Source: a virus
DNA: 21,729 bases
Reading direction: 5' to 3' (one strand)
IMG/VR virus record: IMGVR_UViG_3300047386_000085
Span: 1 to 21,729 of that record
Part shown: positions 7,691 through 15,105 of the stretch, piece by piece
Layout: every line of letters begins with the position of its first letter
Position numbering within the stretch: the first letter of the stretch is position 1
Position numbers and translations under genes: made by a program
The notes under the pieces: model-generated
Seen by the model: only the letters and a program-made list of their open reading frames with translations
Told to the model about the DNA's origin: nothing
The model's database searches: none

Positions 7691-9966
7691 ACTATTCTAT
7701 CTCCGTACATTTTGTCAAACTTACCGCCTGAATAATCTTCGTGAACAATCTCGAAGTCACAACCTACTGGAGCACCAGGAATAGATAAACCTCTATCCAT
7801 CTGTATGTACTCTGCGAGTTTCTGCATATACTCTTCTACTTCACCTTCGGGCACTTCTGCAAGAATTGAATCGTGTACTAGTGCAAAGATACGAGCCTTC
7901 TTGTTGTTGGCTTTGATCCATGCGTTCATGTCTATAGCACCTAAGAGGTTAATATCAGAAGCAGCAGACTGCACCAGAAAATTAAGACCAGACCTAATGC
8001 TATGACTCTGTATGCCTTTGTCCGTCGAAGCGACATTTGGTAATCTCCTTTTTCTTCCGAAGAAGCTGTAAATGAATCCATTTTGTTTAATGAACATTTG
8101 GTTTTCCTCAATCCAAGATTTCAACTTATGGAAGGCATTGAAGTATTCGTCAATAACATCCTGAGCATCTGATCTGGTAAAAGGTTTACCACTATCTTTT
8201 GTAACTTGTTCACTGATCTTGTTAGCACCTGCACCGTACATGATGCCGAAGGTTACGGCTTTTGCCGCCTGTCTTTGTGTACTAAATTTCTCAGCTACTT
8301 CTTCGACAGGGCAAGGTAGTCTAAATACTTTCTTAGCGATTGTACTGTGGAAGTTGCCTCCCGACTTAAATACGTCCATCAATGCTTTGTCTTTTGCTAA
8401 GATAGCTGCTACATATACTTCTGCTGTTGTCAAATCCATTGCAACAATTTTATTGCCTGGAGCTGCTTTGATACAGCCTTTTACAATGGGATTATCTCTA
8501 GGCAGTTGCTGCATATTAAGTTTACCACTAGAGCTAAGCCTGCCACTAGTAGTACCATGGAGGTTGAAACCTGTACGGAGTCTGCTATCTCTATCCAACT
8601 GCGGTAAGATCTTGTCCAGATAAGTATTTTTAATCTTGGACTTTTGTCGAATGTTGAGGATAAGTCCGGGGATGTGGGATTGCTCACCGAGTGCCTCAAG
8701 AACTTCTGCATCTGTAGAATGTGCTCCAGTGCCAGTCTTTTTGCCAGTAGGATTGAGACCAACAAAGTCGAACAGCAAGCTACGAAGCTGAACAGTAGAG
8801 TTAGGATTAAAATCTTTTCCATTAATTTTCTCAAATTTACTAATGGCAGGGTCTTTGTATAGTTCTACAACTGCTTCATCTATCTGCTCTTGCATAAGAG
8901 ACTGAGACTTTACTAGTCGTAATTTATCAAAGGGTACGCCATTGTCTTGGATGTCCGTTAAGAAACGGCAACCAGGTATTAATATGTTGTCATATACTTT
9001 TGCTAAACGTTTATTCTGTTTGATCTTGATAAACTTCTCGTAAAGCAAGTATGTAACAGCGGCGTCCATACCAGCATATAGTTTCATAATGTCAAAGGGA
9101 ATATCTCCCCAGCTAAAATCATTTTTGAGTATACCATGTTGCTTACGATAGTTATCTATCCAATCATACATTGGCTTCTCATAGTCCCCGTACTTTGTGT
9201 ACTTGATAGCTAACTGCTTCAAGCCGTGTGTACCAGGATTTTCATCAATTAGGTAGTGTAGTAGCATTGTATCCTCGAAGTGAGGAAACTTAAAGTTGAA
9301 ATGATACTCAAAGAAAGCCAAGTCAAACTTTGCGTTATGGAATACTACTGCTTTTTTGTTAAAGAGTTCTTGCAATAGACGCTCAGACTCTTCGTCTAAA
9401 CACTCTGTGTCTATGTATGCACCACGATCTTGCTCATAAGATAGCGATAAACCAAGCATATGCCCATCACGTGGGTATAGTCCTGTAGTCTCCGAATCGA
9501 GTGCAATATAAGCACTAGGAGCGTCTATAGCTGCTTGAAAGAAAGCGTTGGCTTCTGTTGTATCTTGAATACCCCAAGCGTTGTACTCGGTAATAACCGT
9601 ATCTTCTATTTCGCCTTTGATATATCCAATGATACTTGCTTTTGAATCTTCCCATGTTCTTTTCGCCTCTGGTTTAAATGCGAGCATGGCGGGGTTAATG
9701 ACAGGTAAGAACTTCTCTTCTACTTTCTTACCAGAATATTCTGTAACTGAGTTGATGGGGGTGAAGTATTTAAGAGCATCACTTCCCACTAGAATTACCC
9801 AGTCGTAGTCGTCTGTATTGATATCAATGTCACAATCTCGTTTCAATACTTTTTTGAGGGTAGAGTCGGAGCAAAGCTGATACTGATCAAACTCAAATGC
9901 GTCATCGAACTCTCTTTTAAAATTTGTTTTACTTGGTTTAGTTTCTACTAATGCAACTTTAGGCAT
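7687..9966 (-). CDS. Family A DNA polymerase with 3'-5' exonuclease and UDG-like N terminus (T5 D9-like)
   Basis: The replicative polymerase, 759 aa. The proofreading domain has D157/E159 in ALDSETTG, N211/D215 in HNAKFDLAF, and Y297/D301 in YAGMDAAVTY, so ExoI-III are intact. The polymerase domain has motif A around D511 and E516 (MDLTTAEVYVAAIL, a T5-like departure from DYSQIELR). Motif B is RQAAKAVTFGIMYG at 565-578, with Phe at the discriminator position (F573), and motif C is LVHDS at 697-701. Residues 1-125 precede the exonuclease. Within them, DWVILVGSDAL and FLPVINPAMLAFKPEAKRTW look like the last half of a uracil-DNA glycosylase, with the catalytic His-Pro changed to Asn-Pro. The gene overlaps primase by eight bases and the 58-aa gene by four. 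Confidence 0.96.
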   Translation of the reverse strand: MPKVALVETKPSKTNFKREFDDAFEFDQYQLCSDSTLKKVLKRDCDIDINTDDYDWVILVGSDALKYFTPINSVTEYSGKKVEEKFLPVINPAMLAFKPEAKRTWEDSKASIIGYIKGEIEDTVITEYNAWGIQDTTEANAFFQAAIDAPSAYIALDSETTGLYPRDGHMLGLSLSYEQDRGAYIDTECLDEESERLLQELFNKKAVVFHNAKFDLAFFEYHFNFKFPHFEDTMLLHYLIDENPGTHGLKQLAIKYTKYGDYEKPMYDWIDNYRKQHGILKNDFSWGDIPFDIMKLYAGMDAAVTYLLYEKFIKIKQNKRLAKVYDNILIPGCRFLTDIQDNGVPFDKLRLVKSQSLMQEQIDEAVVELYKDPAISKFEKINGKDFNPNSTVQLRSLLFDFVGLNPTGKKTGTGAHSTDAEVLEALGEQSHIPGLILNIRQKSKIKNTYLDKILPQLDRDSRLRTGFNLHGTTSGRLSSSGKLNMQQLPRDNPIVKGCIKAAPGNKIVAMDLTTAEVYVAAILAKDKALMDVFKSGGNFHSTIAKKVFRLPCPVEEVAEKFSTQRQAAKAVTFGIMYGAGANKISEQVTKDSGKPFTRSDAQDVIDEYFNAFHKLKSWIEENQMFIKQNGFIYSFFGRKRRLPNVASTDKGIQSHSIRSGLNFLVQSAASDINLLGAIDMNAWIKANNKKARIFALVHDSILAEVPEGEVEEYMQKLAEYIQMDRGLSIPGAPVGCDFEIVHEDYSGGKFDKMYGDRIV

Positions 9967-10786
9967 ATAATTTACTCTTTAGTTTCTGTACTGTTTGTAA
10001 GGGTAGAGCTCCTGGATCACGATCCTTGAGGCTCACATTTCTACTAGCTAAGCCTACTCGCTCAGCCATCTCTTGAACTTCTTTGGAGGCGTTCTGTCCT
10101 GCCTCATCTCCATCAAAGAATACAATTACTTCATCTACACCTTGTATAGAAAGCATACGTAATTTATCCTCATTAATGTTCTTTGTGCCGAAGCAACAAA
10201 TTGCATTATCTAATCCTTTGTCATGCAAGTTTACCATATCATATATACCTTCCACTAGTACAACAGAACCTTGTATCGGCTCTACTACAGGGAATAGAGG
10301 CATCTTCGCACCCGCAGGCGAGATCATATACTTAGGCGTTCCGCCTGTGGTATGACGACCATTGAATGCTACTATACGACCTGATATATCTCTTACAGGG
10401 AATACAATCCTGCCGATATGATCAGGGTCATGATGCTGAAACGCTTCAAACTTCTTGTACGTCTCAGGCTTAATATCTCTCCAGTTGCCTACATAAGGTG
10501 TAATATTTCGAGGAAAAGACAAACCAACACTCTCAGACCTCTTATGTCGAATAGTCTTTTTTAATAGTTCTCGTCTTAGTTGTAGTTGGTTCGCCTTTTC
10601 TCCGAAATGAGTAAAAATGTTGCCCTTGAAACCGCACGAAAAACACTGAAATATGCCTGTGATTTTATCAATCCGCATACTAGGGTTTCTATCGTCATGG
10701 TCTGGTGACAAGCAGCATACCAAAAAGTCTCCGCCTTTTGGTATAAAATAAATTCCTTTAGCTACGAGTAGTTCTTCTACTGTCAA
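9959..10786 (-). CDS. DnaG-like DNA primase (zinc finger plus Toprim, no helicase domain)
   Basis: Synthesises RNA primers for the neighbouring polymerase. At 275 aa it is about half the size of bacterial DnaG. The N-terminal CHC2-type zinc site uses C24/C25, H30, C48 and C51 (CCLSPDHDD, then FQCFSCGFKGN). The catalytic core shows RIVFPVRDISGRIVAFNGR at 126-144, the RNA-polymerase-like basic motif. The Toprim acids follow: E179 in VLVEGIYD and D225/D227 in FFDGDEAG. There is no C-terminal helicase-binding or helicase domain. The DnaB-like helicase is encoded separately upstream, unlike the fused T7 gp4. It overlaps the preceding 93-aa gene by four bases and polymerase by eight, forming a coupled unit from promoter P2. 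Confidence 0.94.
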   Translation of the reverse strand: MTVEELLVAKGIYFIPKGGDFLVCCLSPDHDDRNPSMRIDKITGIFQCFSCGFKGNIFTHFGEKANQLQLRRELLKKTIRHKRSESVGLSFPRNITPYVGNWRDIKPETYKKFEAFQHHDPDHIGRIVFPVRDISGRIVAFNGRHTTGGTPKYMISPAGAKMPLFPVVEPIQGSVVLVEGIYDMVNLHDKGLDNAICCFGTKNINEDKLRMLSIQGVDEVIVFFDGDEAGQNASKEVQEMAERVGLASRNVSLKDRDPGALPLQTVQKLKSKLYA

Positions 10787-11064
10787 CGTCCTATATCCTT
10801 TACATTTTCACTACTGATTACTTGGTATGCACCTTTATTATAAGCAGGTGCTACTGTGAAGGAAGCATTCTCCGCATAACTGCGGTCAGGGGCTTCGCAA
10901 GTACCTACACCATCATCCGCAGATTTATAGTGAACTGTATCTCTACGATAGGTATTGGCAACCTCTAAGGGCTCAAACTTAGGAGTATAGGTCTTAGACT
11001 TCGGTAAAGGCTTGCGCTTTCTACCTGAAGCTGTATGTCGTAAACTGCCGAATGTAAGTGCCAT
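10783..11064 (-). CDS. Small basic hypothetical protein, first gene of the primase-polymerase operon
   Basis: A 93-aa protein of unknown family. The N terminus is strongly basic (RHTASGRKRKPLPKSK) and the rest is polar with little hydrophobic core, so it may be partly disordered and nucleic-acid binding. That is inference from composition. I place the start at the ATG at 11064 because AAGGAG lies eight bases upstream and promoter P2 lies 30 bases before it. A longer frame to 11106 would begin inside the promoter and has no ribosome site. Its stop overlaps the primase start by four bases. It is the only gene in this operon with a well-formed leader and SD, so it should set translation of the coupled genes behind it. 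Confidence 0.8.
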   Translation of the reverse strand: MALTFGSLRHTASGRKRKPLPKSKTYTPKFEPLEVANTYRRDTVHYKSADDGVGTCEAPDRSYAENASFTVAPAYNKGAYQVISSENVKDIGR

Positions 11065-11094
11065 ATTGCTTCTCCTTCTTGTAAATGTCCGTAT

Positions 11095-11135
11095 ATTATA
11101 CGCCATATCACATGAGAAGTCAAGAACTATTTTTA
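11095..11135 (-). promoter_or_regulatory. Promoter P2 (sigma-70 type) upstream of the 93-aa/primase/polymerase operon
   Basis: On the minus strand, TTGACT (11123-11118) and TATAAT (11100-11095) are spaced by 17 bases, with AAAAATAGTTC directly upstream of the -35. The A-rich segment overlaps the last codons of the DnaB-like gene. The spacer is the most divergent of the six promoters, and the -35 has one mismatch. It is expected to be strong but weaker than P3-P5. Confidence 0.85.
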
Positions 11136-12485
11136 AATATCATCAATTTCTTCACCAGTTTTATGGGAAGAATCTTCACGTTCTTTAGGAGTGAGTGCAG
11201 ACTCGGGGCCAATCTTTAGGCTGTCCCAATCTACTTCTGAGGTGAATGACTTCATAGAGGCTGAACGCATCTTCACACAATTTAATGTGATACAGGCATC
11301 TTCATGATCCCACGTTTCCAACGTGTAAGCGGCGTCTGCCGCATCAAGAATACCTTTAGCGAATCTAGCTTCTCCACTAGCATCTGTTTGGTAGGGTGAG
11401 AATACGGTACAATCGTACTCCTGTGCCATAGACTTCAATGCTTTACTAACTTCAATCTGCTCTGTCCAGTCATACTGTCCGCCAGTACGAGAGGGTAGAC
11501 TCGACCGCTTTACCTGATTAATATAGTCAACGATAATGACACCAACATTCAGAGGTTTGACTTTTTTGTCAAGCTCGGCACGAATTTTGGATAATGTTAA
11601 AGCTGGCTCATATACTACATCTAACTGCTGAGTCGGGAGGAGCTCATGGTTAGCTTTCAGTACATTATGCAACTTCTCAAAGTCACGATGTTCTCTATAT
11701 TCCTTCAAGCGGTCTTGTCCATCAACATAACGAGCTGTCCACCAATTAGCCACTTGTTCCCACTCAGTAACATTTAAGTTCTGAGTACGCAGACGCGCAA
11801 AAGGAATTTTAGTGGCAATTGAGCAACATCTCTGAAGGATAGATCGACTATCCATCTCAATAGTGAAATAGATAGCCGACTTACCTGAAGCGTAAACATT
11901 GTTGGCAATGTTTGCACAAATAACAGATTTACCTGCACCACGTCGTCCACCGACCATAACCAAATCTCTAGGAGAGAACTGGATTTCATGATCGTACTCA
12001 TCATTGAGTCCGAACTTCATGTAACGGGCTAAATCTTCTTCTGGCTCAAACAGTTCAATACGTTGCATACTTTCCTGCGGGTCTTCAAGATCAACCTTAT
12101 CTTCAATGTCTAAGACAATCTGATGAAGGTGGTCTACTGACTCTTGAGCATCCTCGAATGCTACAGAGTGTTCAACATAATCTTCTAGTGAGTCCAGAAT
12201 TTCTTTCTGAGTATATTCGTTTTTAAGATACTGAAGAAGCATCTCAGGGTCGGCATCGACCTCGACAGCTTCAATCGCAAAAAGTTTTTCACGAGTAGCA
12301 GAATCACGAATCTCATACTTGAGATCTTCAACTGTGGGCATTTTATGAAAGTCTTCGCAATGCTTATCAATAATCTTATAAAGACTATGATACTCACTTG
12401 GCAGATAATGCCTGTGCGTTACACTCCAGGTCTGAAAGTCCTGTAGCTCAAGCACTTGCTTTATTAGCGCAGATGCGATATTCAA
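11133..12485 (-). CDS. DnaB-like replicative DNA helicase
   Basis: The 5'-3' replicative helicase, 450 aa. The N-terminal part (1-150) is helical and acidic, as in DnaB N-terminal and linker regions. The RecA-like domain has Walker A GGRRGAGKS at 179-187, FTIEMDSRS with the catalytic-glutamate region at 207-214, Walker B VIIVDY at 316-321 and a sensor FSPYQTDASGEA near 362. The start is TTG, with GGGAGGG at an ideal distance. No upstream ATG keeps the domain, and the next in-frame ATG is about 50 codons in. No promoter is visible in the 70-base gap ahead of it. A stable hairpin lies there instead, so it is likely transcribed by readthrough from P3. Low-level expression is inferred from hairpin plus TTG. 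It lacks a primase domain. Confidence 0.92.
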   Translation of the reverse strand: MNIASALIKQVLELQDFQTWSVTHRHYLPSEYHSLYKIIDKHCEDFHKMPTVEDLKYEIRDSATREKLFAIEAVEVDADPEMLLQYLKNEYTQKEILDSLEDYVEHSVAFEDAQESVDHLHQIVLDIEDKVDLEDPQESMQRIELFEPEEDLARYMKFGLNDEYDHEIQFSPRDLVMVGGRRGAGKSVICANIANNVYASGKSAIYFTIEMDSRSILQRCCSIATKIPFARLRTQNLNVTEWEQVANWWTARYVDGQDRLKEYREHRDFEKLHNVLKANHELLPTQQLDVVYEPALTLSKIRAELDKKVKPLNVGVIIVDYINQVKRSSLPSRTGGQYDWTEQIEVSKALKSMAQEYDCTVFSPYQTDASGEARFAKGILDAADAAYTLETWDHEDACITLNCVKMRSASMKSFTSEVDWDSLKIGPESALTPKEREDSSHKTGEEIDDI

Positions 12486-12513
12486 TTATAAACCCTCCCA
12501 AGTTTAAAGATAT

Positions 12514-12537
12514 GGGCAGACCCCGAAGAGCCTGCCC
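12514..12537 (-). terminator. UUCG-tetraloop hairpin between the four-HTH gene and the helicase
   Basis: On the minus-strand RNA the arms GGGCAGGCUC and GGGUCUGCCC pair over ten positions, with two G-U wobbles that would be A-C mismatches on the other strand. A UUCG loop closed by C-G caps the stem. The following bases (AUAUCUUUAAA) are not a clean U-tract. It is therefore either a leaky terminator or a 3' mRNA-stabilising and processing structure that separates the HTH gene from the helicase gene. Confidence 0.7.
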
Positions 12538-12556
12538 GTAATAGTACTAAGTTAGA

Positions 12557-13279
12557 TTAAGCGGATGCTTTTTCTTTCTTAGCTGCGCCATCATAGTCAG
12601 AAGCGGTTAAGCCACGACGAGTTAGCATAGTCTTAACGCCACGAGCAGTTTTACCAATTGACTCAGCAATTGCTTCAACAGTCATGTCGCCGACTGAAAG
12701 GTCAGCCAAAGGATCTTCTTTAGAAGCGCCTTTAGTTACTTCTTGCTTAGGAATAGCGTTGATGTCGCCAGAACGTAACAAGCTAAGAGCTTTACCACGT
12801 ACTGAGTTTACAGAGCGACCTAGAGCTTCAGCGATAGCTTCTACGAAAGCACCGTCGTTTACCAACTGTACAAAAGTAGCTTCTTCGTCTGGGCTGTAAG
12901 TACGAACTGCTTCAACTTTAGGAGCAGGCTTAACGTGCTCTGTAAGTTCCATAGACAAGATTTTACCTTGAATAGACTTAGGAGAGTATGCGCCATCTTC
13001 GAAGATGCCTGCAATCTCTGCATAAGTGTATTGACCGCTGTTATCAGAAACAAAAGCAGCTAGAGTAGCTTCTTGAGCGTCTGTGAACGCACGGCTTGCA
13101 GATGCTGAAGCAAGTTCAACATCAAAACCCATTTTACGAAGTTTGCTAGAAACTGAACGGGTTGAAGTTTCAAGCTGTTCTGCTGCTTCTGCAACAGTAG
13201 CTTGGCTCACAGGTGATTCATCACCTACGAAATTTGTAAGAGCGTCTGTACGCTCGTCTGTCCACTTAGGAAGTGCCAT
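12557..13279 (-). CDS. Multi-repeat helix-turn-helix DNA-binding protein (T5 D5-like candidate)
   Basis: A 240-aa protein made mostly of four related HTH/Myb-like repeats: 6-53 (WTDERTDAL...RSVSSKLRKMGF), 65-113 (FTDAQEATL...KSIQGKILSM), 128-172 (YSPDEEATF...NSVRGKALSLL) and 188-226 (lacking the aromatic first helix; AIAESIGKTARGVKTMLTRRG). Each keeps the pattern AIAExLxxSxxSVxxKLxxxG. The C-terminal tail is basic (KKEKASA). It follows LigB by three bases, with GGAG eight bases before its ATG, and ends just before the UUCG hairpin. Its size and its place between ligase and replicative helicase fit T5 D5, an abundant dsDNA-binding protein involved in late transcription and early shut-off. That equivalence is inference from position and character. 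A nucleoid-coating role is the main alternative. Confidence 0.82.
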   Translation of the reverse strand: MALPKWTDERTDALTNFVGDESPVSQATVAEAAEQLETSTRSVSSKLRKMGFDVELASASASRAFTDAQEATLAAFVSDNSGQYTYAEIAGIFEDGAYSPKSIQGKILSMELTEHVKPAPKVEAVRTYSPDEEATFVQLVNDGAFVEAIAEALGRSVNSVRGKALSLLRSGDINAIPKQEVTKGASKEDPLADLSVGDMTVEAIAESIGKTARGVKTMLTRRGLTASDYDGAAKKEKASA

Positions 13280-13282
13280 GTT

Positions 13283-14032
13283 TTATTCTCCAATAAAATC
13301 TAATAAATTAGTTATGATTTCTACGCCAGATTCTCTGGCTTTCTTAGTTTTAGCGGACTCGACTCCGCTTTCGTTAACCAGTATTGTAACATCCTTTGTT
13401 AGACTAGTCTTTGTTACATATCCGAGTTCTTGTAGTTTAACATTCGCTTCCGATTTAGTTTTGAAACTATTCAGTTTACCACTAATACATACAGTACCTT
13501 TCGACTCAACGACTGCTCTAGGGCTGTCGAACCTGAAACTAAAAGGTAGAAGGCTAACATAATAAAACTCGTCCTCAATCCATGAGGTAAGATTACTACT
13601 CGCTTTATCGCCAAGACCAGCCTTACGGCACAAATCATAGTCTATTTCTTCAATGTCTTTGCAGACTCTCGATAGCTTTTCCGCGGCACTTTTGCCGATA
13701 AGCGGGATGCTGAATGCAGGTAATAACACATTCAGGGGTGCAGAGCGAGATCTCTGTAACTCATCTACTAACTTGACAGAAAGACGATCTGAAGCTAGTG
13801 CTTCGGCTATATCTTCAAAAGACAATTCATAAAGCTCCTCTAGGGAGACAATGTTGAGCTTCTTGATAGTAGCAGGACCTAAGCCCTTGATCTTTAAAGT
13901 CTTGGCAAAGTGTTCGATAAGTTTCAGAGACTTCTCTCCGCATTTGGGGTTTCTACAATACAGAAGATGATTGACATCTTCAAGAACCGAATCACAGCTT
14001 GGGCAATTCTTGGGCGGTTCGATGAATGTCAT
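13283..14032 (-). CDS. ligB: NAD+-dependent DNA ligase, C-terminal subunit (zinc finger, HhH, BRCT)
   Basis: The second half of a split LigA-type ligase, 249 aa. A four-cysteine zinc finger (C10, C13, C26, C31) is followed by helix-hairpin-helix motifs: LKIKGLGPATIKKL at about 46-59 and FSIPLIGKSAAEKL near 107-120. A BRCT domain occupies about 178-249 (GTVCISGKLNS, then TKDVTILV). These are the domains after the OB fold in cellular LigA, with no nucleotidyltransferase. It should join with the LigA subunit encoded just upstream, as in phage T5, where ligase is also made as two subunits. It has its own promoter (P3) and a strong SD (AGAGGAGA) before the ATG. The promoter gap makes separate genes, not a frameshift, the right reading. 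Confidence 0.9.
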   Translation of the reverse strand: MTFIEPPKNCPSCDSVLEDVNHLLYCRNPKCGEKSLKLIEHFAKTLKIKGLGPATIKKLNIVSLEELYELSFEDIAEALASDRLSVKLVDELQRSRSAPLNVLLPAFSIPLIGKSAAEKLSRVCKDIEEIDYDLCRKAGLGDKASSNLTSWIEDEFYYVSLLPFSFRFDSPRAVVESKGTVCISGKLNSFKTKSEANVKLQELGYVTKTSLTKDVTILVNESGVESAKTKKARESGVEIITNLLDFIGE

Positions 14033-14058
14033 GGTCTCTCCTCTGAAATTGAAATAGT

Positions 14059-14099
14059 ATTATACGCAAATTTAAGGTTTCTGTCAAGAATTATTTTTT
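14059..14099 (-). promoter_or_regulatory. Promoter P3 (consensus sigma-70) upstream of ligB and the four-HTH gene
   Basis: On the minus strand, TTGACA (14087-14082) and TATAAT (14064-14059) have a perfect 17-base spacing, preceded by AAAAAATAATTC. The spacer contains CTTAAATTTGCG, and the start of the transcript reads ACTATTTCAATTTCAG into an AGGAG ribosome site. Similar stretches occur at P4 and P5. Confidence 0.93.
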
Positions 14100-14105
14100 C
14101 ACAGG

Positions 14106-15038
14106 TCACGAAGGATTTATCCTTCTGACAATGCGAGGTATAATCTCACCAGAACGTATAACTTCTACTCTACATCCGATCTCCAGATCTAGGTCGCGTA
14201 TGTACTCAATGTTGTGCAATGTGGCTCTAGACACTGTCGCTCCGCCTATCTCAATGGGATCAAGAACCCCAACTGGACTGACTACACCACTTTTGCCTAG
14301 CTGCCACACTACATCTAAGAGAGTTGTTTCTACACCCTGCTTCTGCTCTTTGAGAGCAAACGCACCTCGTGGGTGATTAGAGGTATGACCCAGCTCTTCA
14401 AACTTGAAGTTATCTCGCAGACGATATACTATACCATCTGTGGGATATCCAGTGCAATCAAAAGAAAGTGCTGTATTGAAACCCATACGTTCCAACCCTT
14501 CAAGAGTTGCATCAAAGTTTCGATTTACAACTTTCTCTTGACCGTACGCTACGAACCACAACTCTTTAGAACGCTCAAAGAACTCGTCGTGGTCTTTCAA
14601 GTTGAGAGACCCCGCAGCGTAGTTACGAGCGTTAGGAATAGAGTCTGGAGCAACTACTTCACCAGTTATCTGTACCATTGCAGTCATACTGATTTGGTCA
14701 GGTACTAGTAAGCGCATCTTATCAGTGATGTCTCTACCTTGTATGCCATCGCCTCTGGTAAGAGCCAACTGGAGAAAACCCGCAACATACAACAGCGAAA
14801 CAGCTGCTCCGTCAAGTTTAGGAGTTTCAATACATTCTTCTACCGCCAAAGGAGCATCCGCAAGATCAAAACATTTCTTGAGGGAATACATACGATAGGT
14901 GTGCGGAACTGCATCAGTAACCTGGTACCCAACCTTGTTATACTGGTGCTTTTCTGCAAGAAGATCAAACTCGTCGTCAGTAAGTTGAGGACGACCTTCA
15001 TAGTAATCTATACAGGCTTGGTCTAAAAAATCTCGCAT
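14106..15038 (-). CDS. ligA: NAD+-dependent DNA ligase, adenylation subunit (Ia-like, NTase, OB fold)
   Basis: The catalytic half of the split ligase, 310 aa, sealing nicks with NAD+. It starts with an Ia-like helix pair (DYYEGRPQLTDDEFDLL at 11-27), which holds the NMN-binding elements. The nucleotidyltransferase follows with nucleophile K74 in ETPKLDGA, TRGDG at 94-98, GEVV at 126-129, NARNYAAGSL at 136-145, PTDGIV at 199-204 and AFALK at 226-230. Residues 243-306 are the OB fold (LGKSGVVSPVGVLDPI). The protein ends where cellular LigA would continue into the zinc finger. It starts with ATG seven bases after AGGAG, under promoter P4. Every catalytic motif is intact, so it is a working subunit, not a truncated relic. 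The Ia domain is shorter than the cellular one. Confidence 0.93.
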   Translation of the reverse strand: MRDFLDQACIDYYEGRPQLTDDEFDLLAEKHQYNKVGYQVTDAVPHTYRMYSLKKCFDLADAPLAVEECIETPKLDGAAVSLLYVAGFLQLALTRGDGIQGRDITDKMRLLVPDQISMTAMVQITGEVVAPDSIPNARNYAAGSLNLKDHDEFFERSKELWFVAYGQEKVVNRNFDATLEGLERMGFNTALSFDCTGYPTDGIVYRLRDNFKFEELGHTSNHPRGAFALKEQKQGVETTLLDVVWQLGKSGVVSPVGVLDPIEIGGATVSRATLHNIEYIRDLDLEIGCRVEVIRSGEIIPRIVRRINPS

Positions 15039-15064
15039 ATTGGTTCTCCTAAAATTGAAATACT

Positions 15065-15105
15065 ATTATACGGGATTTCAGGAACTCTGTCAAGAACTAT
15101 TTTGT
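15065..15105 (-). promoter_or_regulatory. Promoter P4 (consensus sigma-70) upstream of ligA
   Basis: On the minus strand, TTGACA (15093-15088) and TATAAT (15070-15065) have a 17-base spacing, with CAAAATAGTTC ahead of the -35. The leader AGTATTTCAATTTTAGGAG matches that of P3. The upstream part overlaps the last codons of the MptE-like gene. Confidence 0.92.

Noticed and set aside
145-9808. Plus-strand open frames such as 1758-2066, 8219-8623 and 10083-10355
   Set aside because: They lie wholly inside well-supported minus-strand genes, lack ribosome sites and known motifs, and there is no plus-strand promoter.
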